A stretch of DNA of 32,745 nucleotides, from positions 5,522-38,266 of the forward strand of contig JAUNEN010000024.1 in the NCBI GenBank assembly GCA_030525525.1, given 5' to 3'. This DNA is from Erysipelotrichaceae bacterium (GTDB lineage: Bacteria; Bacillota_I; Bacilli_A; Erysipelotrichales; Erysipelotrichaceae). Each line of letters opens with the position of its first letter. Position 1 is the first letter of the stretch. The notes below the pieces were generated by a model. It was not told the origin of the DNA. It saw only the letters and a program-made list of their open reading frames with translations, and did no database searches. Below, piece after piece: positions 21,857 to 29,951 of the stretch. The translations under genes were made by a program, and so were the position numbers.

Positions 21857-23893
21857 TTATTCCAACGTGTCCGATCTTGACCAGAGAACAAAGATCTCAT
21901 CCGGATGCTGTTCAAAGATTTCCGGTGTCATTTCCTCATAGTATTCATCACTCAGCAATGCATATATGTACAGCACATCTTTCTTCGCATATCCGAAGTC
22001 TTCGTTTTTCTTCTGTTCAATAAAATACATATACTTCTTCGTCAGGGAAGTGATCTTTGGTACACCGAAGGTATCCCGAGTATTGTCGATCGTAAGATGA
22101 TATAAGCTGCCGTCATAATGTACGGTTGTATAGATGACATCTCCTTCATGCGTGTAATTCGCAACGATGACATCCGCCGGTTTTCCTTCCCATCTTTTTT
22201 CCGTGAACTGATTCCACACATCCTCATTCACCAATCCGTCATGCGAATTGATGAAGATCGGATCTCCTTTTTCGGGGACATCAGGCAGTACATAATCGGA
22301 TATATCCTGTTCCGTCACAAATGTATACCATTGACCTTCAATCAGAATGATCACAGTCTGCTCATCTTCAATCTGGTAAGCATAACCGCTGCCGAAATTG
22401 GACTGATCGTTTTTTGACGGATTGCTCAGAGAAGAAACAGCAGAAACAATCTTTCCGTCTGCGGCCGAACGTGCCGGCGGAACTGCTGTGCCTTTCAGAT
22501 GATACAGCCTGCCGTTGATCATGACTGTTGCTGTTGCGCCGTCGATGATCCTGAGCTTTGCATGGGAAACCTGTACAGTAACAATGCGGTCTTCTCCTGT
22601 ATTGTTTTCAGCATATATGCCTGCACGGTACCAGCTGTGAGGTTCTGTTTCCATTTTGACAGGAAGCCCCGGTGTGATATATGAATATTCACAATCAACA
22701 GTTATTTCACTGCCGCTTTCATTCAGCAGCCTGACACCATATCCCTGTTCTGTCCGTAACGGAAAGAAGGCAGGCGTTCCGTTCAGATAGTAAACTTCGT
22801 TATTGTCATGAAGCTCGGCAGGAGTCAGAACAAATTCCGAATCCCCGTCATCATAGCTTGCAGTCAGTTTGAATAACGATGAAGATGATGCGATCTGCTC
22901 ATCGGCATAATATACACCTGCCGGTGAATTTGCAGGAATTGTGATATTCAGTTCAAACTGATCCTGTTTTCTCTCAGTCATAAAGCATCCTGCCGTAAAC
23001 ATGCACAGAATCACACCGGCTATGCTCAGCCATTTTGCAGGTTTCCGGTATTCGAGAATTCTGTGTATTCTGCCTTTAATGCCGTTTTTCGCAAATGCAC
23101 TGTGATATACCGGTATATATTTCTGATGCATACTGCAGCACAGAAGTGCCTTTGCATATGCAATTCTTCCTTCATGGTCCATTTCCCGTATGACTTTTTC
23201 ATCGCATGCGGCTTCCATATCTTCACTGAAAAGATGAAAGCCCAGCCAGACAAACGGATTGAACCAGTGGATCATGCATACAAGAAAACCGATGGCCTTC
23301 AGCAGCTGATCATGACGCGCAATATGCGCTTTCTCATGCGCTATGACATGATTTCTGTTTTCGTCAGGCAATGATGAAGGCAGATAGATTCCCGGTCTGA
23401 TGATTCCGAAGACAAACGGTGAATCGATACGGTCGCAGATATAGACATTATCTTCACAGAGAACAGATTCATCCAGTTTTCTTCTGTATCTGATCATCTG
23501 CAACAGCATATACCCCGATAAGCCGATCATGCCGATGATCCATATGACAGTTCCTGCATCCGTAAGATCAGGCATCTTTTCTTCCTTCACGGTTACCGGC
23601 ATGGATGGCTCTTTGATCTCTGTTTGTATTGCAGGCTCATCGGAGATAACAGGCTCATTCACGGTATTATCCGTATATACGACACTGACGGGTACTTCCT
23701 GCCGTGAAGGCATCAGACTGTATTCTGTTGTGAGCGTAAACGGCATGATCAGTCTGAGACCTGCCGCACACCATAACAGAACATGGATCCATTTCGGCAT
23801 TTTCACCATCAGCTTCCGCAGAACAAGGATGATCAATATGATCCATATTCCGGAAATACTCATATTCAGCACTTTCAGAAATACATCATTCAT
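21857..23893 (-). CDS. M56-family (BlaR1/MecR1-like) membrane metallopeptidase sensor
   Basis: A 678-residue protein. Hydrophobic helices lie near 10-30, 36-55, 115-133 and 198-220. The zinc-protease motif HEKAH (186-190) and a downstream EDMEAACDE (Glu224 or Glu227 as third ligand) mark the M56 domain. Another hydrophobic segment (about 283-303, ending in a lipobox-like TAGC) leads to a large extracellular region of about 370 residues, mostly beta. Its last 100 residues (VIVANYTHEGDVIYTTVHYDG) resemble a small domain seen on other Firmicutes M56 proteins (DUF4362-like). The penicillin-binding domain of true BlaR1 is not recognisable, so the signal is probably not a beta-lactam. The gene overlaps the end of the BlaI gene by 8 bases. 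Confidence 0.88.
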   Translation of the reverse strand: MNDVFLKVLNMSISGIWIILIILVLRKLMVKMPKWIHVLLWCAAGLRLIMPFTLTTEYSLMPSRQEVPVSVVYTDNTVNEPVISDEPAIQTEIKEPSMPVTVKEEKMPDLTDAGTVIWIIGMIGLSGYMLLQMIRYRRKLDESVLCEDNVYICDRIDSPFVFGIIRPGIYLPSSLPDENRNHVIAHEKAHIARHDQLLKAIGFLVCMIHWFNPFVWLGFHLFSEDMEAACDEKVIREMDHEGRIAYAKALLCCSMHQKYIPVYHSAFAKNGIKGRIHRILEYRKPAKWLSIAGVILCMFTAGCFMTERKQDQFELNITIPANSPAGVYYADEQIASSSSLFKLTASYDDGDSEFVLTPAELHDNNEVYYLNGTPAFFPLRTEQGYGVRLLNESGSEITVDCEYSYITPGLPVKMETEPHSWYRAGIYAENNTGEDRIVTVQVSHAKLRIIDGATATVMINGRLYHLKGTAVPPARSAADGKIVSAVSSLSNPSKNDQSNFGSGYAYQIEDEQTVIILIEGQWYTFVTEQDISDYVLPDVPEKGDPIFINSHDGLVNEDVWNQFTEKRWEGKPADVIVANYTHEGDVIYTTVHYDGSLYHLTIDNTRDTFGVPKITSLTKKYMYFIEQKKNEDFGYAKKDVLYIYALLSDEYYEEMTPEIFEQHPDEIFVLWSRSDTLE

Positions 23894-24248
23894 GTTCCAC
23901 CGCCCGGTCGATCATTTTCCTGATTTCTTCTGCTTCTTCCGCACTCAGCTTTCTGCCGTTTGTGAATGCGGCGAAGAATGCCGGCAGCGATCCTGCAAAA
24001 GAATCATCCACATATTTTCTGCTCTGCATCGCATACAGTCTGTCTCTGGAAATCAGAGATGTTACAACCCCTTTGTTGTTGACAAACAATCCTTTTTCAC
24101 AGAGTCTTTTGATTACCGTATGCGTGGTTGTCCGTTTCCAGCTGAAGGCATCTTCCGCCAGTTTTACAAGCTGCGAAGTCGTGACCGGTTCATTTTCCCA
24201 GATCATATCCGCAAATCTGCTTTCAACTGCACCAAGCTGTATTTCCAT
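23886..24248 (-). CDS. blaI: BlaI/MecI/CopY-family transcriptional repressor
   Basis: A 120-residue winged-helix repressor: LGAVESRFADMIWENEPVTTSQLVKLAED is followed by WKRTTTHTVIKRLCEKGLF, the recognition region of the family, and a C-terminal helical dimerisation part. The family blocks its own operon until cleaved after activation of the partner M56 sensor, which is encoded immediately downstream with an 8-base overlap. The ATG at 24248-24246 sits 7 bases after GGAGG; a GTG at 24254 is less likely. Twin dyads just upstream fit autoregulation. The symbol is used at family level only. Confidence 0.9.
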   Translation of the reverse strand: MEIQLGAVESRFADMIWENEPVTTSQLVKLAEDAFSWKRTTTHTVIKRLCEKGLFVNNKGVVTSLISRDRLYAMQSRKYVDDSFAGSLPAFFAAFTNGRKLSAEEAEEIRKMIDRAVEHE

Positions 24249-24261
24249 GATCACACCTCCG

Positions 24262-24315
24262 AGACTACAACTTGTAGTCTAATCACATACTACATGTTGT
24301 AGTCTCTCTTGTCAA
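24262..24315 (-). promoter_or_regulatory. BlaI promoter with two ACTACA-N3-TGTAGT operators
   Basis: On the minus strand the -35 box TTGACA (24315-24310) and -10 box TAGTAT (24292-24287) are 17 bases apart. Two dyads of identical 6-3-6 geometry occur: ACTACA-N3-TGTAGT at 24289-24303, between and over the promoter boxes, and at 24264-24278, downstream of the -10. The second extends to a 19-base palindrome (24262-24280). Their centres are 25 bases apart. TACA/TGTA dyads are the known BlaI/MecI/CopY operator type. Confidence 0.85.
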
Positions 24316-24348
24316 TAAAAGATCCTGAAGAAACAGATCTTCAGGATC
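24313..24348 (-). terminator. Terminator of the signal-peptide membrane protein gene
   Basis: On the minus strand a perfect 11-base-pair stem (24348-24338 with 24331-24321, 6-base loop) is followed by TTTTATTG. It lies 12 bases after the stop at 24360 and just ahead of the BlaI -35 box, insulating the two units. Confidence 0.85.
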
Positions 24349-24359
24349 GCTGCATGCAA

Positions 24360-25241
24360 TCACATGGGAAAGACCGGTATGGCTGACATCGCTAACAGTC
24401 CCAGAACATAAGATGAAACATTTGCGGCGGCAGAACAGATGAACGGATTTTTCAGCTGTTCACGGGGAATCCATTTTCTGTAGATCAGCCATTCCGCCGC
24501 AATGATGACAAGCTCTGCGATCAATAGTGAAATCAGATAGACCGGTGTGCCGCTTCCGTATTTCATGGTCGCTGCGGAGAGGATGCCGTTAAGGAAAAGC
24601 TGTGTGATGATATTGGCTAGAATCAGCACGATTCTGCTCTTTGATGTATGTTTCATAAATATCATGGAAACAAGATATTCAATCACAATTGTGAGGATGA
24701 TTCTTGCAAGGATTCCTGAAAAGGAAGGGAATGCAGAACTGACATCCTTAATGATGAGACCGTCTTCGGAATATGTGCATTGGTAATGAGTCCGGAATGC
24801 TTTTCTTGTATATGTTTCTTCAGAAAGAAGGAACTGACCGGAGTCTTCCATGTAAATCAGGATTCTAAACTCCTCCGGAGGCCAGTATCCGAATAGATAT
24901 TCTTCCGAGCACTTTGTGACAACACCCCAGAAATAACAGGGTGTGCCTGCTTCTCTTTCCTGCCGTGCTTTCTCACTGATCGCTTCGTAAACTTCCCGGC
25001 TGATTGTGCGGGTTGCGAAATAATCATCATCGTGTTCCTTTGAATCCCATGGGCTGTTAGGGCCGTAATCACTGACTGTTGAAAGAACAGTCACATAGGA
25101 GTTTTCCGGAAAACCTTCACATTGAATGCTGAGAGAAGGTTTCGGACCGGAGTCCGCATGAACAGGAATCATTGCACAGAAAAAGAACATGATCAGAACG
25201 GATAATTTGCAAATGATCTCTTTATTAATGTTTGTTTTCAT
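24360..25241 (-). CDS. Membrane protein with signal peptide and extracellular domain, unknown family
   Basis: A 293-residue protein: an N-terminal signal sequence (about 1-29, ending PVHADS), an extracellular acidic domain of about 145 residues with several cysteines and aromatic residues (PCYFWGVV, YLFGYWPPEEF), and a C-terminal half with about four hydrophobic helices (about 176-290). I do not recognise a family. Similar sensor-like proteins often stand near BlaI/M56 or XRE genes, but its own terminator and promoter separate it from them. No ribosome-binding site is obvious before the ATG at 25241, so translation may be weak or leaderless. Confidence 0.75.
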   Translation of the reverse strand: MKTNINKEIICKLSVLIMFFFCAMIPVHADSGPKPSLSIQCEGFPENSYVTVLSTVSDYGPNSPWDSKEHDDDYFATRTISREVYEAISEKARQEREAGTPCYFWGVVTKCSEEYLFGYWPPEEFRILIYMEDSGQFLLSEETYTRKAFRTHYQCTYSEDGLIIKDVSSAFPSFSGILARIILTIVIEYLVSMIFMKHTSKSRIVLILANIITQLFLNGILSAATMKYGSGTPVYLISLLIAELVIIAAEWLIYRKWIPREQLKNPFICSAAANVSSYVLGLLAMSAIPVFPM

Positions 25242-25404
25242 AAATCAACTGTATCACATGCAGGAGGGAAATCACTGAATTACATTGTGATGAAGATGAA
25301 TATTTGATCTTTATATTCGGGATTCAATGCATATGCATACATGTTTTTTGCCCATAAACCTGTCGCATTTGTCGATAGATTTATTTTCTGTACGTAGTAA
25401 TGTT

Positions 25405-25427
25405 CATAATCGGAATTCTGAATTCCG
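25405..25427 (+). promoter_or_regulatory. MATE gene promoter -10 and palindromic operator
   Basis: A CATAAT box (25405-25410) is followed directly by CGGAATTC-T-GAATTCCG (25411-25427), a perfect palindrome with 8-base arms. This places a protein-binding-type dyad at the expected transcription start, 17 bases before the ATG. No good -35 box is seen. Confidence 0.5.
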
Positions 25428-25443
25428 TCGGAGCGTGATAACT

Positions 25444-26823
25444 ATGAAAGCAGCACTTTCGAAAAGAGATGAGATATTTCTGGAAAAAAGCCTGAATGAA
25501 AAGATGTGGAAAGTCATATTGATGATCGGTACACCATTGGCTTTATATCAGGGACTGCAGCAGATTTTCTCAATCCTGGATACCATGATGGCGGCTCATA
25601 TCAGTAAGGAATCAGTGTCTGCAGTTGCTTATCTGTCTCAGCTGAATCATCTGCTTTCTGCAGTCGGCGACGGTCTTGCGGTCGGTGCAGGCATCCAGAT
25701 TTCAAGAGCATTCGGAGAAGGGGATTATGAATTGGTTCAAAAGCGGGTCAGCAGCCTTTATGCACTGAGCTTCACAGTCGGTGCAGCAATGCTTGCGATC
25801 ATTCTTCCGTTTACCGGTCAGTTTCTGAAACTTGCCGGTACCCCGGAAACATTGATTTCGGTCGGCATGCGTTATTTCATTGTTCAATTGTTTACGATGG
25901 TTGTTACATTTCTCAACAATGTCTATATCGCTGTGGAAAGGGCAAGGGGAAATGCCGGCAGGATTTTCAGACTCAATCTCGGTGTGATTGCACTGAAGCT
26001 GAGTCTCACAGCTGTATTTGTCTATTTTCTTAACGGCGACCTCTTCATGATCGGACTTGCCAGTCTGCTCTCACAGATCTTTCTGCTCTGCTTCGCACTC
26101 AAAAACAGCTTCTTCGATCAGGGTGTCTTCAGCTTCTCTCTGAAAGCTGTCACCGCAGAAGGCAGGGTTATCGGACCGATGCTGAAAAGATCGTGGCCGG
26201 TCATTACCGAAAAAGCTCTGTTCTCATTCGGTAAGACTATCGTGAATTCGATGTGCACACTGTACGGGGACACGATGGTCGGTGCGATGGGTGTATCCAA
26301 CAATCTCGGCGGATTTACAACCAATCCTCAGAACGGCTTTCAGGAAGGAGCCGCTTCCATCATTTCCCAGAATCTCGGAGCAGGAAAACACAGGCGTGTT
26401 CTTGAAGCGTTCAAAGCTGTGCTCATCGTCAACATCATCATCGGCGCTGTCTTCTCTTCAATTGAGCTGTGGCAGCTTGACTTGCTGGCATCCCTGTTTG
26501 ATTCAGGAAGTCCTGAATTTCATAACATGATCATGACGGTTTACCGCTTTGAAGCTCTCGGTGCAGTGCCGCTTGGCATCAATGCATCCGTGATGGCTCT
26601 GCTGTATGGTCTTGGTGAAACCAAACTGACACTGATCATCAATCTTTCCAGAGTCTTTGTCTTCCGCATTCCGGTTTTCTGGTTCCTGCAGAACTGCACG
26701 GATTTCGGTGAAGCGAGTGTCGGTATTGTCATGATGGTTTCCAATGTTTCGGTTGCAGTATTATCTTCATTGATTGCCTGGATTGTAATCCGCAATTTCA
26801 AAAGAACATACGCAACCGGCTGA
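25444..26823 (+). CDS. MATE-family multidrug/metabolite exporter
   Basis: A 459-residue protein with about 12 hydrophobic helices in two repeats and MATE-type segments (LYQGLQQIFSILDTMMAAHISKESVSAVA; GAMGVSNNLGGFTTNPQNGFQEGAASIISQNLGAGKHRR). The family exports cationic drugs or metabolites in exchange for Na+ or H+. The ATG at 25444 fits the start of the family better than the upstream frame from 25327, which adds about 39 non-family residues; the ribosome-binding site GGAG (25430-25433) is modest. It stands alone, with its own terminator. Confidence 0.9.
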   Translation: MKAALSKRDEIFLEKSLNEKMWKVILMIGTPLALYQGLQQIFSILDTMMAAHISKESVSAVAYLSQLNHLLSAVGDGLAVGAGIQISRAFGEGDYELVQKRVSSLYALSFTVGAAMLAIILPFTGQFLKLAGTPETLISVGMRYFIVQLFTMVVTFLNNVYIAVERARGNAGRIFRLNLGVIALKLSLTAVFVYFLNGDLFMIGLASLLSQIFLLCFALKNSFFDQGVFSFSLKAVTAEGRVIGPMLKRSWPVITEKALFSFGKTIVNSMCTLYGDTMVGAMGVSNNLGGFTTNPQNGFQEGAASIISQNLGAGKHRRVLEAFKAVLIVNIIIGAVFSSIELWQLDLLASLFDSGSPEFHNMIMTVYRFEALGAVPLGINASVMALLYGLGETKLTLIINLSRVFVFRIPVFWFLQNCTDFGEASVGIVMMVSNVSVAVLSSLIAWIVIRNFKRTYATG

Positions 26824-26867
26824 GAATGTCTGAGATTGAAGACAGTTTTCCCGAAGCTGCCAACATG

Positions 26868-26899
26868 AATCACAGATCCTTTGATGTCTGTGATTTTTT
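26868..26899 (+). terminator. Terminator of the MATE gene
   Basis: AATCACAGA (26868-26876) pairs perfectly with TCTGTGATT (26887-26895), with a 10-base loop and a run of T to 26899. Confidence 0.85.
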
Positions 26900-26964
26900 G
26901 ACTCCCGGACTGCACTGTATTTCAGACATAAGAAAAGCTTAAAGATTCTGTTCACAGGAAAGTA

Positions 26965-27036
26965 TTGAAGTTCATGTAGATCATGATATGATTCAACAGG
27001 CGCCGAAAGTGGATAAATATGACTAAAAACGGCGCC
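26965..27036 (+). promoter_or_regulatory. licD promoter and 5' leader hairpin
   Basis: TTGAAG (26965-26970) and TATGAT (26987-26992) are 16 bases apart. GGCGCCG (26999-27005) pairs perfectly with CGGCGCC (27030-27036), leaving a 24-base AT-rich loop, so the hairpin would begin at the predicted transcription start. It may stabilise the mRNA or be an operator. Confidence 0.55.
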
Positions 27037-27056
27037 GCCGAAAACAAGAGGTTCAT

Positions 27057-27887
27057 ATGAAAGATTATGAGATAGCGACAAATCCGGACGGATCGACTGT
27101 TACGGTCAGAGATGTCCAGGAATATCTGCTGATCATGTTAAAAGATATCGACGCTGCAATGCGTAAGAATAATATTCCTTACTTTCTTGATTCCGGAACG
27201 GCTCTCGGTGCCATCCGTCATCACGGATTCATTCCCTGGGATGATGATGCGGATATCGGAATTCTGAAAAAGGACTTCGGAAAGCTCCTTGAGGCAATGG
27301 AAAAGGATCTCAACGAAAAATATATCATCCAGTGCTTTGAAAAGGATGACAGATATAACGTACTGATTCCCGGCGCAAAGATCCGTATGAAGGGAACATA
27401 TATCAGAGAAAAGAATGTGCTGCTTTCCAACCGCTGCACCGGTTATGACGGCAGTGACGGAATCTTTGTGGATGTATTGATCTACGACAATGTCAGCCTG
27501 CACAAAACAACCGGTCTGAAATACAGACTGTTCAACTATGCACTCACACTGGAGGAGCTCATCATTGACAATGTGTTCCATATCAATCCGGTCGCTGTCA
27601 AAAGGCAGTTTCTGAAAAATGCGGATAAGTATTCAGAACTTGCACGTGAAGAACATTCCGAATACTACGGACTTGATCTGACATGGATGTGGAACGGATT
27701 CTATCCGCCGTATCATTACACGGAAGAAGAATTATTCCCGGTCCGCTATGTCAGATTTGAAGATACCTATCTTCCGGTTCCGAATAACTACGATGCATAT
27801 CTGAGAAGATGTTTCGGAGATGACTACATGCAGGAGCCGCCTGTTTCGATGAGAAAGGGAAAGCATATCGCAGAGATCAGAATCTGA
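27057..27887 (+). CDS. LicD-family phosphotransferase/nucleotidyltransferase-fold protein
   Basis: A 276-residue LicD-family protein. Its signature is PYFLDSGTALGAIRHHGFIPWDDDADIGI (41-69), holding the Gly-Ser-type loop and the metal-binding acidic cluster Asp62-63-64 and Asp66, followed by GIFVDVLIYDN (about 142) and a YGLDLTWMWNG region. Family members transfer phosphocholine or related groups to teichoic acids, capsule or other surface glycans. There is no signal peptide or membrane helix, so it acts at the cytoplasmic face. No choline uptake or activation genes are adjacent, so the transferred group is unknown. Confidence 0.87.
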   Translation: MKDYEIATNPDGSTVTVRDVQEYLLIMLKDIDAAMRKNNIPYFLDSGTALGAIRHHGFIPWDDDADIGILKKDFGKLLEAMEKDLNEKYIIQCFEKDDRYNVLIPGAKIRMKGTYIREKNVLLSNRCTGYDGSDGIFVDVLIYDNVSLHKTTGLKYRLFNYALTLEELIIDNVFHINPVAVKRQFLKNADKYSELAREEHSEYYGLDLTWMWNGFYPPYHYTEEELFPVRYVRFEDTYLPVPNNYDAYLRRCFGDDYMQEPPVSMRKGKHIAEIRI

Positions 27888-27949
27888 ATGCAGGCAGGCT
27901 TTCTGTCAGTGAGTCCGGTATCGGATCTTATGCAAAAGATTATAGGTTT

Positions 27950-27973
27950 ACCTGCGCAGCCCGCAGGTTTTTT
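27950..27973 (+). terminator. Terminator of licD
   Basis: ACCTGCG (27950-27956), a 5-base loop and CGCAGGT (27962-27968) lead into TTTTTT ending at 27973. Confidence 0.85.
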
Positions 27974-28028
27974 CGTATACATCAGTAGCGCTGAGAAGTT
28001 ATATTAATTACAAGAGATACCTGAATGG

Positions 28029-28045
28029 TGCAAAGCCGCTTTGCA
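28029..28045 (+). promoter_or_regulatory. 17-base palindrome abutting the GH27 ribosome-binding site
   Basis: TGCAAAGC-C-GCTTTGCA is a perfect palindrome with 8-base arms. Its end merges with the ribosome-binding sequence AAGAGGAGAG (28045-28054). A TATATT box lies about 30 bases upstream (near 27993-27998). It could be a LacI/GalR-type operator in the leader, or an RNA hairpin controlling translation. Confidence 0.55.
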
Positions 28046-28059
28046 AGAGGAGAGAATGT

Positions 28060-29211
28060 ATGTCTGAAAAATCATTATGTGCACTGCCTCCCATGGGCTG
28101 GAACTCATGGAATACATTTACCGACAAGATCAATGAGACATTGATTCTGGAAACTGCGGATGCGATGAAGAAGGAAGGCCTTCTGGACGCAGGCTATGAA
28201 TACATTGTGATCGACGACTGCTGGAGCGAAAAACAGAGAGATGAAAACGGAAGGCTTGTGGCAGATCTGGAGAAATTCCCGAACGGGATTAAATTCCTTT
28301 CCGATGCACTGCATGAAAAAGGATTTAAATTCGGCATGTACAGCTGCTGCGGAACACGGACATGCGCTGATTATCCCGGCTCTTTTGAACATGAATTTGA
28401 AGATGCAAGGCAGTTTGCAGAGTGGGGTGTTGATTATCTGAAATATGACAATTGTTTCAAGCCTCAGCATATGCAGGATGAAACACTCTACCGCAGAATG
28501 CATCTGGCATTATGCGCTTCGGGAAGGGATATTGTCTTCTCTGCCTGCCAGTGGGGAACCGAAAATGTGCATGAGTGGATCCGTACCACAGGTGCCCATC
28601 TGTTCCGCTCGACCATTGACATCAATGATTCCTGGAATTCCATCAAAGAAATTGCCCTGTCGCAGCTGGATAAGCAGATTTATTCAGGGCCGGGATGCCA
28701 CAACGATATGGACATGCTTGTTGTCGGCATGAACGGACGCGGCGGGAATGAATATATCAGTGCCGGCGGATGCACCGAAGATGAATATATGACACACTTT
28801 GCTTTATGGGCATTGATGCGTTCACCGCTCATGATCGGATGTGACGTGCGCAAGATGTCTGATGCTGCGAAGAAGATTCTGCTGAACAGATCATTGATTG
28901 CGATCAACCAGGATCCTGACTGCTGTGCACCGTTTACGGTCAACTGCACAACCAACGGTCCGGAATCAATCGTGATTGTCCGCTTCCTGACAAACGGCGA
29001 TATTGCACTGGGATTATTCAACATGGGAGATGTTCCGGCTCAGGTTGCGGTTGACTTCTTTGATCTGGGTCTGCCATACCGCTCTGGATGCGAACTTGAA
29101 CTCTTTGACTGCATTCATGAAAAGCCATACGGAACAAGGCGTGAAATGCTGAATGAAACAGTCGGAGCTCATGCCTGCAGACTCTACAGATGTAAACTGA
29201 AACAGATCTGA
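28060..29211 (+). CDS. GH27 alpha-galactosidase
   Basis: A 383-residue GH27 enzyme: PPMGWNSWNTF (10-20), IDDCWSEKQRDENGRL (51-66), FGMYSCCGTRTCADYPGS (91-108), the nucleophile motif YLKYDNC (Asp130), and the acid/base region LFRSTIDINDSW (Asp187), then a C-terminal beta domain. It hydrolyses terminal alpha-galactosyl residues such as those of raffinose-family sugars or galactomannan. No signal peptide, so it acts in the cytoplasm. Length is normal for bacterial GH27 enzymes with a short C-terminal beta-sandwich. It is coupled to the next gene by a TGATG overlap at 29209-29213. No transporter is adjacent. Confidence 0.93.
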   Translation: MSEKSLCALPPMGWNSWNTFTDKINETLILETADAMKKEGLLDAGYEYIVIDDCWSEKQRDENGRLVADLEKFPNGIKFLSDALHEKGFKFGMYSCCGTRTCADYPGSFEHEFEDARQFAEWGVDYLKYDNCFKPQHMQDETLYRRMHLALCASGRDIVFSACQWGTENVHEWIRTTGAHLFRSTIDINDSWNSIKEIALSQLDKQIYSGPGCHNDMDMLVVGMNGRGGNEYISAGGCTEDEYMTHFALWALMRSPLMIGCDVRKMSDAAKKILLNRSLIAINQDPDCCAPFTVNCTTNGPESIVIVRFLTNGDIALGLFNMGDVPAQVAVDFFDLGLPYRSGCELELFDCIHEKPYGTRREMLNETVGAHACRLYRCKLKQI

Positions 29212-29450
29212 TGTCTGAATTCACATGTATGAAATGCGGCGCAGTGCTGAAGACGGATGAGATTGCGCTTTACCGCAAACTGATCAGCCGCGGTGCACAG
29301 AAATATTCATGCCTGAACTGCCTGGCAGAATATCTCAATGTCACTAAAGAAGATCTGGAAAAACTGATCGAATATTATCACCGCACCGGCGTGTGCTCAC
29401 TGTTTGCCAAATGGGACGATGAAGATCAGAAGGATCAGACTTTAAAATGA
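29211..29450 (+). CDS. Small zinc-ribbon protein coupled to GH27
   Basis: A 79-residue protein with two CxxC pairs, CMKCG (6-10) and CLNC (34-37), consistent with one structural zinc site, followed by a helical region (VTKEDLEKLIEYY) and an acidic tail. Another Cys occurs in TGVCSLF. The start codon overlaps the GH27 stop by one base, so translation is coupled. No function is assigned; similar small zinc proteins are sometimes assembly or regulatory factors, which is only a guess here. Confidence 0.8.
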   Translation: MSEFTCMKCGAVLKTDEIALYRKLISRGAQKYSCLNCLAEYLNVTKEDLEKLIEYYHRTGVCSLFAKWDDEDQKDQTLK

Positions 29451-29454
29451 ACCG

Positions 29455-29500
29455 GAGAAAAGTTCTTTCCACCCACATTGAAGGAACTTTTCTTCTTTTT
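29455..29500 (+). terminator. Terminator of the GH27 operon
   Basis: A stem of about 12-15 base pairs (29455-29469 with 29480-29494, containing a G-U pair) with a 10-base loop is followed by TTTTT at 29496-29500. Confidence 0.78.
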
Positions 29501-29528
29501 CATCTGAATAAGCAGCAGGCAGAAATAT

Positions 29529-29571
29529 AAAAAACCGCAGAAACTGCAAACGGCAGATTTGCAGTTTTGCG
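29529..29571 (-). terminator. Terminator of the PTS IIB gene
   Basis: AAACTGCAAA (29541-29550) and TTTGCAGTTT (29558-29567) form a perfect 10-base-pair stem, extended by CGCA/TGCG with one bulge. On the minus strand it is followed by GGTTTTTT (29536-29529). It faces the GH27 terminator, so the two units converge. Confidence 0.82.
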
Positions 29572-29641
29572 ATTTATGATTCAGATGAAGAAATTGTCGG
29601 TTGAACAACAACGAAGTTCTGTCTGAAAGATCGTTTATTTC

Positions 29642-29941
29642 TTATTTAAAGAGCTTTTCAGCAATCTTGATGACACCGGCACCATCCATCAGGCCGTATG
29701 TGCGCATGTCGATATCGCTGACAGGAATGTCAGGGAAAGCATCCTTGACTTTCTTCAGTGCATAGCGGACCTGCGGGCCGATCAGAATTGCATCGGATCC
29801 TGCGCCTTTGGCGAGTTCATCGAGTGAGAATGCGGCGATGTCATAATCCTTTCCGTCTTTTTTGGCGATCTGCTGCATTTTTGTGACGAGCATGCTGGTG
29901 GACATACCTGCACAGCAGAAAAGTGTAATTTTACGGCTCAT
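29642..29941 (-). CDS. Orphan PTS IIB component, lactose/chitobiose type
   Basis: A 99-residue protein closely matching ChbB/CelA-type IIB: ITLFCCAGMSTSMLVTKM, with Cys9 aligned to the phosphorylated cysteine of ChbB, and AILIGPQVRYALKKVK further on. IIB passes phosphate from IIA to a sugar entering through IIC. No IIA or IIC gene is in the window, so it either serves a transporter encoded elsewhere or has a regulatory role. It is preceded by a 19-base GTATAC-type palindrome that occupies the ribosome-binding region; the ribosome-binding site itself is poor. Confidence 0.9.
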   Translation of the reverse strand: MSRKITLFCCAGMSTSMLVTKMQQIAKKDGKDYDIAAFSLDELAKGAGSDAILIGPQVRYALKKVKDAFPDIPVSDIDMRTYGLMDGAGVIKIAEKLFK

Positions 29942-29951
29942 TGTTTTTCCC

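Noticed and set aside
23529-24302. 257-codon plus-strand open frame
   Set aside because: It is antisense to the M56 and BlaI genes, which have clear motifs, overlap and operators. Its composition is not protein-like.
28029-28045. Catabolite-response element (cre)
   Set aside because: The centre is a single C with 8-base arms, 17 bases in all, which does not match the 14-16-base cre pattern. It is kept only as a general palindrome.
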